The notes: a model not told the origin generated them from the sequence alone. Positions 53,931 to 63,989 are shown, numbered from the stretch's first letter. The stretch is 64,000 bases of DNA from Galbibacter sp. BG1 (GCF_013391805.1 NZ_CP058364.1:1860501-1924500); one strand, 5' to 3'. Translations and numbers: made by a program.

Positions 53931-55265
53931 ATGAACATCCCACGAACGAGCGACCCGAGAGTAGTTATAATTGGTGGAGGATTTGGAGGTATTGCTTTGG
54001 CAAAAAAATTGGCCAAACAAGAAGTTCAGGTAGTTTTACTCGATAAACACAATTACCATACATTTCAACCTTTGCTGTACCAAGTTTCTACGGGAGGTTT
54101 GGAGCCCGATTCCATTGCCTATCCTATCCGGAAAATCCTTTCTAAATATCCTAATTTCTATTTCCGTTTGGCGCATGTGGAAGCGGTGGATGCTGAAAAG
54201 GAAGTTTTAAAGACCAATATTGGGGAGCTTAAATACGATTATCTCGTATTGGCGACTGGTTCAAGAACAAATTTCTTCGGAAATAAAGAGATTGAAGCGA
54301 ACAGTATGATTATGAAAACGGTTCCTGAAGCTTTGAACCTGCGTAGCTTAATCTTAGAAAATTTTGAACAGGCTTTACTCACAGATAGTCTGGATGAACG
54401 GGATGCCTTAATGAACTTTGTAATTGTGGGAGCAGGGCCAACTGGGGTAGAATTGGCAGGTGCTTTAGCGGAAATTAAAAAGGGGATTTTGCCGAAAGAC
54501 TATCCAGACCTGGATACCCGAAGGGCGCAGATAAATATTGTACAGTCTGGAGATGCCGTTTTAAAAGGAATGAGTGCTAAAGCCTCTGAAAAGGCAGAAG
54601 ATTTTTTAGAGAACTTAGGGGTTAATGTTTGGAAAAACACCAGGGTTGTTGGTTACGATGGCGATTTGGTGACTACCACTACCGATCTAAGTTTTAGAAC
54701 AGCGACCCTTATTTGGGCGGCAGGCGTTAAAGGAGAAACCATCGACGGCTTAAATGGTAAAGATTTTTTAACGTTTAGTGATAGGGTTGCCGTAAACGAA
54801 TTCAATCAAGTTAAAGGCTTTGAAAATATTTTTGCTATTGGCGATGTAGCATGTATGGTTACAAAAGGTTTACTTCATGGACACCCTATGGTTGCACAAG
54901 TAGCTATACAACAGGGCGCACATTTGGGGGATAATTTACTTCGCATTTTTGAGAAGGAACCGTTAACACCATTTGAATATAAAGATAAAGGTACCATGGC
55001 TACCATTGGAAGAAATAAAGCTGTGGTCGATTTGCCGAGGTTTAAATTTCAAGGGGTATTTGCTTGGTTTGTCTGGATGTTTGTACACTTGTTTTTCTTG
55101 ATAGGCTTTAGAAACCGAATGGTGGTTTTTATTAATTGGGTCTACAACTACGTGCGTTTTGATCGTGAAGCACGGTTGATTATTAGGCCTTATAAAAAGC
55201 CAAAAGCAAAAGTAATCCCCATAGAATCTGCAAAGATAGGCAATAAAAAAAGCGAGAATATTTAA
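53931..55265 (+). CDS. ndh: Type II NADH:quinone oxidoreductase (NDH-2)
   Basis: Non-proton-pumping FAD enzyme moving electrons from NADH to quinone at the inner membrane. About 444 residues from ATG 53931; the open frame extends to a TTG at 53910, but the ATG preceding NIPRTSDPRVVIIGGGFGG is preferred. First Rossmann motif VVIIGGGFGGIALAKKL (FAD), second FVIVGAGPTGVELAGAL (NADH), and the FAIGDVACM motif. The C terminus has a hydrophobic hairpin (FAWFVWMFVHLFFLIGF) for membrane attachment. Its last codons form part of a terminator for the convergent clpX gene. Confidence 0.94.
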   Translation: MNIPRTSDPRVVIIGGGFGGIALAKKLAKQEVQVVLLDKHNYHTFQPLLYQVSTGGLEPDSIAYPIRKILSKYPNFYFRLAHVEAVDAEKEVLKTNIGELKYDYLVLATGSRTNFFGNKEIEANSMIMKTVPEALNLRSLILENFEQALLTDSLDERDALMNFVIVGAGPTGVELAGALAEIKKGILPKDYPDLDTRRAQINIVQSGDAVLKGMSAKASEKAEDFLENLGVNVWKNTRVVGYDGDLVTTTTDLSFRTATLIWAAGVKGETIDGLNGKDFLTFSDRVAVNEFNQVKGFENIFAIGDVACMVTKGLLHGHPMVAQVAIQQGAHLGDNLLRIFEKEPLTPFEYKDKGTMATIGRNKAVVDLPRFKFQGVFAWFVWMFVHLFFLIGFRNRMVVFINWVYNYVRFDREARLIIRPYKKPKAKVIPIESAKIGNKKSENI

Positions 55266-55275
55266 ATTCCCGCTT
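55244..55275 (-). terminator. Terminator of clpX
   Basis: Read on the minus strand, AGCGGGAAT/ATTCTCGCT (one mismatch) is followed by TTTTTTT. It overlaps the last codons of ndh and starts 31 nt past the clpX stop. Confidence 0.78.
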
Positions 55276-55305
55276 CTGATATTTTAATTTATTCAAGACA
55301 AAATA

Positions 55306-56535
55306 TTAAGAAACTGCCTTAAGTTTATTCACAGTAACTTTGGTCAATTTGTCTTCTACGTATTCTTTGTCCACTACCAATTTATCCTCTTTAGAACTTG
55401 GTAAATCGAACATCGCATCGGTAAGAACCGTTTCGCACAACGACCTAAGTCCTCTTGCACCCAATTCATATTCAATTGCTTTTTCTACGATATGGTCTAG
55501 CGCATCATTGGTGATTTCAAAAGAAATATCATCCATTTCAAACAATTTAGTGTACTGTTTAATGATGGCATTTTTGGGTTCAGTTAGAATGGATCTTAAA
55601 GTTTTCGCATCCAATGGATCCATATGCGTAAGCACTGGCAAACGACCGATAATCTCTGGAATTAAACCAAATTCTTTTAAATCCTTCGGAATAATGTATT
55701 GCAGAAGATTTTCACGATCGATCATGTCTTTTTTGGCTACGCTGTACCCAACGGCCTGCATGTTCAATCTTTTGGAAATATGTCTATCAATTCCGTCAAA
55801 AGCTCCACCGGCAACAAATAAAATGTTTTCGGTATTTACTTCTATAAATTTCTGGTCAGGATGCTTTCTTCCTCCCTTTGGTGGTACATTAACCGTGGTT
55901 CCTTCCAAAAGCTTCAGTAAGGCCTGCTGTACCCCTTCCCCAGAAACATCCCTGGTAATGGATGGATTGTCGCTTTTACGGGCTATTTTATCGATTTCAT
56001 CTATAAAAACAATTCCGCGCTCTGCTTTTTCCAAGTTATAATCAGCTGCTTGTAAAAGTCTGGTTAAAATACTTTCCACATCTTCCCCAACATATCCTGC
56101 TTCTGTTAATACCGTGGCATCTACTATGGCAAGGGGAACGTTTAGCATCTTGGCAATGGTTTTTGCCATAAGGGTTTTACCGGTACCGGTTTGCCCCACC
56201 ATTATAATGTTACTCTTTTGTATTTCGATATCTTCTTTGGAAGCGGGTTGCAACAATCTTTTATAATGATTGTAAACCGCTACCGACATCACTTTTTTTG
56301 TAACATCTTGACCAATGATAAATTGATCTAAGTATTCTTTTATCTCTGCCGGTTTTTTAAGCACCAGTTCAGATGATAATTCTGTGTTTTTGGTTTGCTG
56401 CGATTCCTCTAATACAATTCCATGTGCTTGCTCAATACAACGGTCGCATATATGTGCATCCAATCCTGCTATAAGCAAGTTAGTTTCCGGTTTTTTCCGA
56501 CCACAGAATGAACATTCTAAATCTTCTTTCGCCAT
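55306..56535 (-). CDS. clpX: ATP-dependent Clp protease ATP-binding subunit ClpX
   Basis: Hexameric AAA+ unfoldase feeding ClpP. About 410 residues from the ATG before [14 protein letters not shown] at 56535; a longer frame to 56592 is not supported by family alignments. N-terminal zinc domain (CSFCG, CDRC), Walker A GQTGTGKT, Walker [14 protein letters not shown], pore loop GYVGEDVES, and the C-terminal [10 protein letters not shown] sensor 2. Gene order tig-clpP-clpX is the usual one; 92 bp separate it from clpP. Confidence 0.98.
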   Translation of the reverse strand: MAKEDLECSFCGRKKPETNLLIAGLDAHICDRCIEQAHGIVLEESQQTKNTELSSELVLKKPAEIKEYLDQFIIGQDVTKKVMSVAVYNHYKRLLQPASKEDIEIQKSNIIMVGQTGTGKTLMAKTIAKMLNVPLAIVDATVLTEAGYVGEDVESILTRLLQAADYNLEKAERGIVFIDEIDKIARKSDNPSITRDVSGEGVQQALLKLLEGTTVNVPPKGGRKHPDQKFIEVNTENILFVAGGAFDGIDRHISKRLNMQAVGYSVAKKDMIDRENLLQYIIPKDLKEFGLIPEIIGRLPVLTHMDPLDAKTLRSILTEPKNAIIKQYTKLFEMDDISFEITNDALDHIVEKAIEYELGARGLRSLCETVLTDAMFDLPSSKEDKLVVDKEYVEDKLTKVTVNKLKAVS

Positions 56536-56627
56536 CTTTTTTTTGTTGTGAAAACGTATAATAGTCGCTTTCAATTTAAATATGTGATTCAATCTTTAAT
56601 TAAACCCTGATGCTTTACATCTTTTCT

Positions 56628-57302
56628 TTATTCCCTAACCAATACTTCGTCGATCATCCCATAGCTTTTTGCTTCTTGGGCTTTCATCCAATAGTCACGA
56701 TCGCTATCCTCGGTAACTTTTTCCATAGTCTGCCCAGAATGCTTGGCTATAATCTCGTACAATTCTTCTTTGAGTTTTAAAATCTCACGAGCGGTAATTT
56801 CTATATCGCTAGCCTGTCCCTGGGCACCGCCCAAAGGTTGGTGGATCATTACACGGCTATGAGGCAATGCAGAACGTTTTCCCTTTTCACCTGCACATAA
56901 AAGAACAGCACCCATAGAAGCCGCCATCCCAGTACAAATGGTTGCTACATCTGGCTTAATGTATTGCATGGTATCGTAAATACCCAACCCTGCATATACG
57001 CTTCCGCCAGGGGAGTTAATGTATATTTGAATATCTTTAGAAGCATCTGCACTTTCTAAAAACAATAATTGCGCTTGAATAATATTAGCTACTTGGTCGT
57101 TAATCCCTGTTCCCATAAAGATAATTCTATCCATCATCAATCTGGAGAAAACGTCCATCGCCACTGCATTTAGTTGGCGTTCTTCGATAATATTAGGGGT
57201 TAATCCCACTGGGGTAACAGCACTTACCAGTTTATCGTAGTACATACTGTTAATGCCTCTATCTTTAGTAGCAAATGCCTTAAATTCTTTTTCTATGTTC
57301 AT
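56628..57302 (-). CDS. clpP: ATP-dependent Clp protease proteolytic subunit
   Basis: 224-residue serine protease forming the tetradecameric chamber. Catalytic Ser in [16 protein letters not shown], His in [12 protein letters not shown] and Asp in the [20 protein letters not shown] segment. The N-terminal extension of about 25 residues before the conserved core is likely a propeptide. Downstream of tig and upstream of clpX. Confidence 0.98.
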   Translation of the reverse strand: MNIEKEFKAFATKDRGINSMYYDKLVSAVTPVGLTPNIIEERQLNAVAMDVFSRLMMDRIIFMGTGINDQVANIIQAQLLFLESADASKDIQIYINSPGGSVYAGLGIYDTMQYIKPDVATICTGMAASMGAVLLCAGEKGKRSALPHSRVMIHQPLGGAQGQASDIEITAREILKLKEELYEIIAKHSGQTMEKVTEDSDRDYWMKAQEAKSYGMIDEVLVRE

Positions 57303-57329
57303 AAAATTTATTCCTGTTATTTAGTACGT

Positions 57330-57362
57330 AAAAAGGCGTTGAACTTACAGTTTAACGCCTTA
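57330..57362 (-). terminator. Terminator or attenuator between tig and clpP
   Basis: Minus-strand stem AAGGCGTT/AACGCCTT with an 11 nt loop followed by TTTTT. It lies in the tig-clpP gap and may set relative expression rather than stop all transcription. Confidence 0.65.
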
Positions 57363-57389
57363 AAGATACTTAATTTATTTTATAAGGAT

Positions 57390-58712
57390 TTACCCATAAA
57401 CCTCTTTAACAAAGTTTTCGTAAGTAACCTCTTTTGTCTTTAAATTAGCCTTTTCCTTGTAAAGATTAACCAATTTTTCGCTCATGATCTGTTCTGATAA
57501 TCGCTTCGCTTCTTCTTGGTTGGAAAGGACACGGCTTGAAATATTTTCTAAAACTTCTTCTTCTGGATCTGTTTGCCCGAATTGAGCCATTTGCATACGA
57601 ACGTAGTTCTTGGCAAATTCCTTCAATTCATCATAACTTACTTGAAGATCGTTATCTTTCATGATCTTACCTTCAATAAGTTGGTATCTCAATCCTTTTT
57701 CAGACTTTTCGTATTCTTCGCTCGCTTCGTCATCCGAAAGTTCTTTCTCTCCAGTTGTCTGGATCCACTTTTTAAGGAATTCAGCAGGAAGATCGAATTT
57801 AGTATTGTCTACCAAATATTCAGTAATGTCATTCAGTAGTTTTTGGTCTGCTTGTTGCGTAAATTGCTTTTCTGCATCTTCTTTGATCTTGGCTCTCATT
57901 TCTTCTTCTGAAGAAACTACATCTTTACCAAAAAGTTTGTCGAATAATTCTTGGTTAAGCTCTGCTGCCTCTCTTTTATTGATCTCGTCAATAGTGAAAG
58001 TAACGTCGATATCAAGATCGTGTGCTTCGTCGTGCTCTACCTTTAGGAAGTTGATGAGGTCGTGATCGTCTTCAAACAAGCTTTTTGTTTTAAGCTCCAG
58101 CGTATCTCCTACTTTAGCACCAACAAATTTATTAAGGTTTCTTTTTCCTTTTATTTTATCTAAAGTAAGTGTAACACGGTTTTCAATCTCTTTTTCTTCA
58201 TTTTTGAAAACTCCTGTAACTTCACTTTCTTCAGTAACCTCGTCTTGAGCGATTAATTTCCCGTATTGTTTGGCAATTCTATCCACTTGCTCATCAATCA
58301 TTTTATCGTCTGCAACGATTTTGTAATGAGCAATTGGCTTTTTTGTATTTAAATCTACATTGAATTCTGGAGCAAGACCCAATTCAAATTCAAAAGAAAA
58401 ATCATCTGCATCCCAATCTAAATTATCTTGTGCTTTAGGAAGTGGATTCCCAAGAACATCTAATTTTTCTTCGGTGAGGTATTTGTTTAAAGAATCTTGT
58501 AAAAGCTTGTTTACTTCATCTACCAAAACAGCTTTTCCGTATTGCTTTTTAACCAATCCCATAGGTACATGTCCTTTTCTAAATCCTGGGATGTTTGCAG
58601 TTCTGCGGTAATCGGTTAAAATTTTATCTACTTTGTCACTGTAATCTTCCTTTGTAATAGCAACTTTTACTATTGCATTTAAATCGTCGATTTGCTCTCT
58701 TGTAATATCCAT
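57390..58712 (-). CDS. tig: Trigger factor
   Basis: Ribosome-bound chaperone with peptidyl-prolyl isomerase domain. About 440 residues from the ATG at 58712 (MDITREQIDDL); the frame runs to 58802 but that includes the promoter described at 58749-58779. N-terminal ribosome-binding signature near GFRKGHVPMGLVKKQYG, PPIase middle region with GVFKNEEKE, and a helical C-terminal domain. It is more divergent than E. coli Tig, as is usual in Bacteroidetes. First gene of the tig-clpP-clpX cluster. Confidence 0.94.
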   Translation of the reverse strand: MDITREQIDDLNAIVKVAITKEDYSDKVDKILTDYRRTANIPGFRKGHVPMGLVKKQYGKAVLVDEVNKLLQDSLNKYLTEEKLDVLGNPLPKAQDNLDWDADDFSFEFELGLAPEFNVDLNTKKPIAHYKIVADDKMIDEQVDRIAKQYGKLIAQDEVTEESEVTGVFKNEEKEIENRVTLTLDKIKGKRNLNKFVGAKVGDTLELKTKSLFEDDHDLINFLKVEHDEAHDLDIDVTFTIDEINKREAAELNQELFDKLFGKDVVSSEEEMRAKIKEDAEKQFTQQADQKLLNDITEYLVDNTKFDLPAEFLKKWIQTTGEKELSDDEASEEYEKSEKGLRYQLIEGKIMKDNDLQVSYDELKEFAKNYVRMQMAQFGQTDPEEEVLENISSRVLSNQEEAKRLSEQIMSEKLVNLYKEKANLKTKEVTYENFVKEVYG

Positions 58713-58748
58713 TATCAAAAAATATTTAATAGCCCGTAAATGGGCATG

Positions 58749-58779
58749 CAAAAGTAAAACTTTTTCAAAAGCTAACCAA
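58749..58779 (-). promoter_or_regulatory. Promoter of tig
   Basis: Minus-strand TTG (58779-58777), 20 bp spacer and TACTTTTG (58756-58749), consensus. It supports the later tig start codon. Confidence 0.7.
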
Positions 58780-58892
58780 GTTTTTAAAAGGCTGATAAAC
58801 AAAATATTAATTTTTATTTAACAGCCTTCTTATTTTAGATGTATAAAGTGCTATTTTTTAGAGTGAATAAGACTACTTTTTTCTGAAAAATA

Positions 58893-59234
58893 TTAATCTG
58901 CTCCTACGAGCGACTCGAAAATAGACTGAAGAATGGAGAGTAATAAACTAAACAATAAAGCCCACCAAATATTGGTAACGGCAAAACCGCTCACAAAATA
59001 ATCGGCCAGTAATATAATAATGGCGTTTATAATAAGTAAAAACAGGCCAAGGGTTATAATGGTGACCGGTAGTGTTAAAATAACTAGAATGGGCTTAACA
59101 ATGAAATTGAGCAAGGCCAGTACGATGGCTACAATAATAGCGGTGCCATAGCTTTCTACACCCACCCCAGGTAAAATTTTAGCTAGGATGACCACGGAAA
59201 TAGCCGTTAAAAGTATTCTGATAATAAATTTCAT
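58893..59234 (-). CDS. Phage-holin-4-like (DUF360-type) small membrane protein
   Basis: 113 residues with four hydrophobic segments (about 4-20, 28-47, 53-75 and 85-105). Motifs: VESYGTAIIVAIVLALLN and KPILVILTLPVTIITLG, typical of the mycobacterial-type four-TM 'holin superfamily IV', also called YvlD-like. The phage name does not imply a prophage; these are common chromosomal membrane proteins of unknown role. Confidence 0.9.
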   Translation of the reverse strand: MKFIIRILLTAISVVILAKILPGVGVESYGTAIIVAIVLALLNFIVKPILVILTLPVTIITLGLFLLIINAIIILLADYFVSGFAVTNIWWALLFSLLLSILQSIFESLVGAD

Positions 59235-59271
59235 AATATTGGTTTTAGTGCAATTATTATTTTAAAGATAT

Positions 59272-59302
59272 AAAAAAAGCGCCTGTGTTTACAGACGCTT
59301 TT
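59272..59302 (-). terminator. Terminator of the fadL-GDSL operon
   Basis: Minus-strand stem AAGCGTCTGT/ACAGGCGCTT (one mismatch) with TTTTTTT, 27-57 nt past the GDSL stop. Confidence 0.82.
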
Positions 59303-59328
59303 AAAAATAATATTCGGGTATTTAGTTC

Positions 59329-60849
59329 TTATTCCACAAAAATCGTTGGGAACGCCCCAGGATTTACCTCTGGTACGTTAGAGCTGTATGTGGTGTTTAT
59401 ACTTTCAATAATGGCATTGGCAATAACTGCATATCCTCTTTGCGATGGGTGTACCCCGTCTAAAGAGAACGCGCCTCCTGTAGCATACACATTGGTAATG
59501 GTGCCACCATCAAAAGAGATACCTCCCTCTGCCAATTGGTTCATAAGTGCTTCTACATCTACAAAAGCCAAACCATTTTGGTCTGCCAACGCCTTAATAG
59601 TCGTGTTGTAAGCAGTTTGTGCAGTTAGTACTTCTGTTTGTTCGGCAGGCGTTAATATGTTGGCATCTTGAAGTGGGTAAGTAACTCCTACGGTATTAAA
59701 TGGAGCTGGAATACCTTCTTGTGTGGTACCAATAAGCGAAGATGTAGGCAATGTTACCAAATCTTCAGGAGTTGCATGTCTCGCTTGTCCGTATAAATTT
59801 GCCATTAATGCTGCTTGTTGCGGCGGAATACCGCTGGCAACTAGAGCTGCGTTTAATTGTGCTTCAAGATTTGTTAGGCTTTCGTCCGTAATCATTACTG
59901 GGTTTGGTTGGGTTGCACTAAGCAAAACAACCCGATCACCAGCTCCAAATGCAGTAAGGATTTGCTTAAGTGGACCTATTAATTCTTGATTTAATTGGTT
60001 TACAGTTGCTTGATCCAAAGGTACTGGATTGTAAGGAACAGTTGTGAAATAAGGGATGGTTGTTACATTCGGAATGTTACAAACCACTCCTTTAGCATCG
60101 TTTGCTGTTAACGCCCCTAGAAGGTCGCTATAAACTTTAGCGAAAACATTTGGATCTGTAATATCGTTGGAACCGTAGGTTGTTGGATCTAGGTTTCCAG
60201 TTTGGTTAACCCCAACACCACCAGAAGTGGCGTAGCTTAAAATATCGTTGTTACCAATCCATAGTGAGAAAAACGTTGGGTTTTGTGCTACTGCATCGCC
60301 AATAACTGTAGCGTCTGGTGCAGAAGCCATTCTAATAAAGTATGGATTTGCGGCCGCTGGGAAATTTGCGATATTTCCGTATCCGGCAGCTCCCAAATGG
60401 TAGCTTTTTGCTCCTGGAACTCCCATATTGTTAAAAGGTCCGTCAAGAACATTTGTAATGTCTGTAGTTGGAGTGCCTTCTAAAACTACTGGGTTTCTGC
60501 TTCCGTCCGCAGAAATTTTAATGACTCTTCTGTTGTCTGTAATTTGTTGACCATTGGCTAGTAAGCCACCTAGGTTGTCGTTAACCAAAGGCTGGGTAAA
60601 TTCTCCTCCTCCAGCATGCAAAAATTGTGTTGCCAAGATGCTAGGGAACGAGTTTTGTTGTCCGTCTAAATAAAGGGCTCCATCTGCATACCCTGCGGTA
60701 AGGGAGTTACCTACAGCAACAAAGTTAGAGAAATCGGCTTCTCCGCTGTCATAAAATCCTGGATCGTCTACAGGATTGTCAAATTCTGGCTGGCAACTTG
60801 TAAAAGCTATCGTTGCCAGTGATAATGATAAATAAAGTATATTTTTCAT
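59329..60849 (-). CDS. SGNH/GDSL hydrolase-like lipoprotein
   Basis: 506 residues with a lipoprotein signal (IAFTSCQPEFDN, Cys19). The SGNH motifs are present: block I VAVGNSLTAGYADG (Ser nucleophile), block III LWIGNNDILSY and block V LDGVHPSQRGYAVIA (Asp/His). It probably hydrolyses ester bonds of lipids or acylated glycans at the outer membrane. It lies 23 bp downstream of fadL, suggesting joint action in uptake and processing of hydrophobic substrates; this is inference. Confidence 0.92.
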   Translation of the reverse strand: MKNILYLSLSLATIAFTSCQPEFDNPVDDPGFYDSGEADFSNFVAVGNSLTAGYADGALYLDGQQNSFPSILATQFLHAGGGEFTQPLVNDNLGGLLANGQQITDNRRVIKISADGSRNPVVLEGTPTTDITNVLDGPFNNMGVPGAKSYHLGAAGYGNIANFPAAANPYFIRMASAPDATVIGDAVAQNPTFFSLWIGNNDILSYATSGGVGVNQTGNLDPTTYGSNDITDPNVFAKVYSDLLGALTANDAKGVVCNIPNVTTIPYFTTVPYNPVPLDQATVNQLNQELIGPLKQILTAFGAGDRVVLLSATQPNPVMITDESLTNLEAQLNAALVASGIPPQQAALMANLYGQARHATPEDLVTLPTSSLIGTTQEGIPAPFNTVGVTYPLQDANILTPAEQTEVLTAQTAYNTTIKALADQNGLAFVDVEALMNQLAEGGISFDGGTITNVYATGGAFSLDGVHPSQRGYAVIANAIIESINTTYSSNVPEVNPGAFPTIFVE

Positions 60850-60872
60850 TTTTCTTAAGTAGTTAGTAGTGA

Positions 60873-62117
60873 TTAAAATCCGTAAGTGATTCCTAAACCT
60901 GGTACAAAAGCGTTGTTTTTGTACGTTCCAGAGAACGGTACGTTCTGTCCGTTTTCTTGGTAATAATTGTAAGATTCGTCTACTTCATCGAAGTGAACAT
61001 AAAGGAAAGATGCATCCAATGCAAAGCGATCACTAATATTAAAAGTGAATCCTCCCGTAAAGTTATCAGAATCATTTCTTGGGGTTTCAGGTGCAAAATA
61101 TCCAGATTGTACTGGAGATTCATCAAAATAATAACCACCTCTTAACGTAAATCGTTGCGTAGCTTTGTATTGAAGTCCGAAACGATACGTAGACGCATTT
61201 TTGTAGTTACGCGGATTTAAAGATTCATTACCATTGCTGAAGATAACGTCTAATGCTTCATAAGAGTTCCAATAAGCTCTGTTGTAATCAAAAGCAACCA
61301 ACCACTTGTCGTTGATGGCATAGGAAGCTCCAACAGTAAGTTCTGCAGGAAGTGGCAATTCAGCATCAAAAGTTACGTTTTGAAATAAAGGCGCTACCCC
61401 AGTAGGTAAATTTTGAAAATCGGCTTCCCCATCCTCGGCGTTCATATCAATTTCCGAACGGTAATTTACCCCAATCGTAAGTTTTTCAGAAGGTCTTAAC
61501 ATCATCCCCAAAGTATAACCCCAAGCGGTAATGCCGCTATCGTCTATGGTAACATTGGCTCTTTCGCCCTCTACATTGGTAGTAGTCCTGTCTAAATTTC
61601 TATTGAAATTTACTGCTCCAACAGCTAAAATTGGACCTCCACCAAAGCTTAATTTGTCGTTTACACGAACAGAAAGGGTGGGTTGAAAATAAATAGCCGA
61701 TAAACTAATATCGTTAATTAAGTGAGACCCTTCCCAGTCGGTTGGATAGGTAACTCCACTTCCATAAGGAGTGTAAACACCAAGACCTACACTAAAACGG
61801 TCGTTTATTTTATAAGAAGCATATACATTAAATGGAGTAGATACAGAGTTGTTGTCTTCTGTGTACCATCCATATTGCGCGTTTTGAAAACTAATGTTGG
61901 CAAAAACGGTATTTACTCCCGCACTTACCGTGAATTTTTCATTTAAAAAAGTTAAACCCGCAGGGTTAAAGAAAACCAATTCAGAAGAATTGATAACGGC
62001 AACACCGGTATGTCCCATGGCAAGTTGTTTTTGTCCTTGCAGGGCAATGCGGTAACCTCCAGCATAAGTAAGGGCACTAGTAAGCAAAACCATCGCCAAA
62101 AGCGTAATTTTTTTCAT
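60873..62117 (-). CDS. FadL/OmpP1/TodX family outer-membrane transporter
   Basis: 414 residues with Sec signal (SALTYAGG). The family's N-terminal hatch motif is present (GHTGVAVINSSELVFFNPAGL, about 35-55), followed by about fourteen amphipathic beta strands and a C-terminal aromatic GITYGF. It likely transports long-chain fatty acids or other hydrophobics across the outer membrane. Co-transcribed with the GDSL lipoprotein. Confidence 0.94.
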   Translation of the reverse strand: MKKITLLAMVLLTSALTYAGGYRIALQGQKQLAMGHTGVAVINSSELVFFNPAGLTFLNEKFTVSAGVNTVFANISFQNAQYGWYTEDNNSVSTPFNVYASYKINDRFSVGLGVYTPYGSGVTYPTDWEGSHLINDISLSAIYFQPTLSVRVNDKLSFGGGPILAVGAVNFNRNLDRTTTNVEGERANVTIDDSGITAWGYTLGMMLRPSEKLTIGVNYRSEIDMNAEDGEADFQNLPTGVAPLFQNVTFDAELPLPAELTVGASYAINDKWLVAFDYNRAYWNSYEALDVIFSNGNESLNPRNYKNASTYRFGLQYKATQRFTLRGGYYFDESPVQSGYFAPETPRNDSDNFTGGFTFNISDRFALDASFLYVHFDEVDESYNYYQENGQNVPFSGTYKNNAFVPGLGITYGF

Positions 62118-62152
62118 TTATTTAATGTTTTGAATTGTGAATATTAGCACCT

Positions 62153-62182
62153 CAAATTTAAAACAATATTATTCATATGCAA
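62153..62182 (-). promoter_or_regulatory. Promoter of the fadL-GDSL operon
   Basis: Minus-strand TTG (62182-62180), 19 bp spacer and TAAATTTG (62160-62153), consensus, about 35 bp before the fadL ATG. Confidence 0.75.
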
Positions 62183-62225
62183 TTTTGAGGGTATTGATAT
62201 TTTAAATTCAATAAAAAATTAACAT

Positions 62226-62996
62226 TTATTGCTTTAGGAAGCTACTTGATTTCTCAAAAAATTGCTCGGGATTTTCAGCATGAAGCCAGTGGCCTGCGTT
62301 ATCAATGGTTTCTACGGTGGCCTGTGGAAAATGTGTTTTTATAATTTCAGTGTCGTTTGGCGAGATGTATTCTGATTTTGAGCCTCTTAGAAAAAGTGTT
62401 TTTCCGGGGAACGTTTTTTGAGATGGAAGAGCTTCGCCAATCTCGTCTTGGGCTTCGCTCAATACCGGAAGGTTAAATCTAAAAGCGAGGGTTTCCTTAT
62501 CTTTCCAATAAAGGTTTTTAAGTAAAAACTGCCGTGTCCCCCAGTCGGAGATATATTTGGATAATTCTTCGTCGGCATCGCTGCGGGATGAAATGCTACT
62601 AAAATCCAAGGCCTGCAGACCGTTAATGATGGTTTGGTGATGTGGAGGGTAATATTTGGGTGCAATATCGGCAATTAATAATCTTTCAACGGATGAAGGA
62701 TTGGTAACAGCTAAAAGCATCGCCACTTTTCCGCCCATGGAATGCCCGATTAGGTTTGCTTTGCCTAGTTTTTTTTCTGAAATGTATGTAAGCACGTCTT
62801 CTACCATCAATTCGTAGGAAAACTCATTGGAATGAAAACTTTTACCGTGATTTCGTAGGTCGAGCAAGTGAACTTCAAAACCTTCATCTGCATATTTGTT
62901 GCCAAGGGTTTTCCAATTGTCTGACATCCCTAAAAAACCATGTAAAATAAGTAAAGGTTCTCCACTGCCGAGTATTTTTGATTTTAGTAATTGCAT
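62226..62996 (-). CDS. Alpha/beta-fold hydrolase (YbfF-like esterase)
   Basis: 256 residues. Oxyanion HGFLGMSDNW near the N terminus, nucleophile elbow IGHSMGGKVAML (Ser about 97), acid in the GSKSEYI region and a catalytic His in DNAGHWLHAE at the end. No signal peptide, so cytoplasmic. Substrate unknown; YbfF-type enzymes hydrolyse short acyl esters and acyl-CoA. Confidence 0.9.
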   Translation of the reverse strand: MQLLKSKILGSGEPLLILHGFLGMSDNWKTLGNKYADEGFEVHLLDLRNHGKSFHSNEFSYELMVEDVLTYISEKKLGKANLIGHSMGGKVAMLLAVTNPSSVERLLIADIAPKYYPPHHQTIINGLQALDFSSISSRSDADEELSKYISDWGTRQFLLKNLYWKDKETLAFRFNLPVLSEAQDEIGEALPSQKTFPGKTLFLRGSKSEYISPNDTEIIKTHFPQATVETIDNAGHWLHAENPEQFFEKSSSFLKQ

Positions 62997-63086
62997 ATTC
63001 TGATCTAAAAATTTAAAATTAGGGGTTAGCCTTTTTTGTTTTCATGTATTGCATTTAGCACTCAACCCTTTTGGGCGCGAAAAGCA

Positions 63087-63800
63087 TTACTTTAATTTTT
63101 GAAGGTACATCTGCACTACGTTCTCCAAGCCTAAATAAAGAGATTCGGCAATAAGCGCATGGCCTATGGAAACTTCCAGTAGGTTAGGGATGTTTTGTTT
63201 AAAATAAGCAGTGTTTTCTAAATTAAGATCATGCCCCGCGTTAATCCCCAGTCCCACTTCATTGGCTACCAAGGCAGCTTCTGTGTAAGGTTTAATTCCG
63301 TCTTTGTTTCCTTTTTCAAATTCACTGGCATAAGCCTCCGTGTACAATTCAATTCGGTCTGTACCTGTTTTGGCAGCTCCTTCCACCATTTTAGCTACCG
63401 GATCAACAAATATGGAGGTTCGAATTTTGTTCGCTTTGAATTCAGCAATAACATCTACCAAGAAATCTTTGTGTTTTAGGGTATCCCAGCCGGCATTAGA
63501 CGTAATGGCATCTACAGCGTCTGGAACCAATGTTACCTGCGTAGGCTTTACTTCCAGAACAAGATCCATAAAGCTTTTTATAGGATTGCCTTCAATATTG
63601 TATTCTGTGTAAACAACTTCTGGCAACTCCCTAGCATCTTGGTAGCGAATATGCCGTTCATCGGGGCGTGGGTGAATAGTGATGCCTTCAGCACCAAATT
63701 CTTGTATGTCTTTAGCAGTTTTAAGGAGATTGGGCACATTACCGCCTCTAGAGTTTCTAAGGGTGGCAATTTTATTGATGTTAACGCTTAGCTTCGTCAT
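63087..63800 (-). CDS. pdxJ: Pyridoxine 5'-phosphate synthase
   Basis: Condenses deoxyxylulose-5-phosphate and 3-amino-2-oxopropyl phosphate to PNP for vitamin B6. About 237 residues from the ATG at 63800 (MTKLSVNINKIATLRNSRGG); the frame runs to 63884 but that part includes the promoter, so it is excluded. TIM-barrel motifs ITIHPRPDERHI, TLVPD and INAGHDLNLEN are present. Transcribed opposite to the gene that begins at the window edge. Confidence 0.96.
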   Translation of the reverse strand: MTKLSVNINKIATLRNSRGGNVPNLLKTAKDIQEFGAEGITIHPRPDERHIRYQDARELPEVVYTEYNIEGNPIKSFMDLVLEVKPTQVTLVPDAVDAITSNAGWDTLKHKDFLVDVIAEFKANKIRTSIFVDPVAKMVEGAAKTGTDRIELYTEAYASEFEKGNKDGIKPYTEAALVANEVGLGINAGHDLNLENTAYFKQNIPNLLEVSIGHALIAESLYLGLENVVQMYLQKLK

Positions 63801-63824
63801 AAAAATTTTATTATAATGATAGTA

Positions 63825-63855
63825 CAAAAATACGAAGTGAACCATAGTACAACAA
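63825..63855 (-). promoter_or_regulatory. Promoter of pdxJ
   Basis: Minus-strand TTG (63855-63853), 20 bp spacer and TATTTTTG (63832-63825). It places the transcript start between 63825 and the 63800 ATG. Confidence 0.68.
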
Positions 63856-63989
63856 GTTATTGAGCCATATAAAGGCAAAAACAATAAATTGTTCGTCTAA
63901 AGCATTGAAGTAATAAATTCTTACTTCGTAGCACAACCCTGCTTAAATGTGCTATAAATTGATTAATTTGCCAAAGAAATAAGTTAATT

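Noticed and set aside
55340-56041. 233-residue antisense ORF within clpX
   Set aside because: Long because of clpX codon bias; no start context, signal or domain; clpX itself is certain.
58893-59234. Prophage indicated by a holin-like protein
   Set aside because: Chromosomal YvlD-type membrane protein with no other phage gene nearby.
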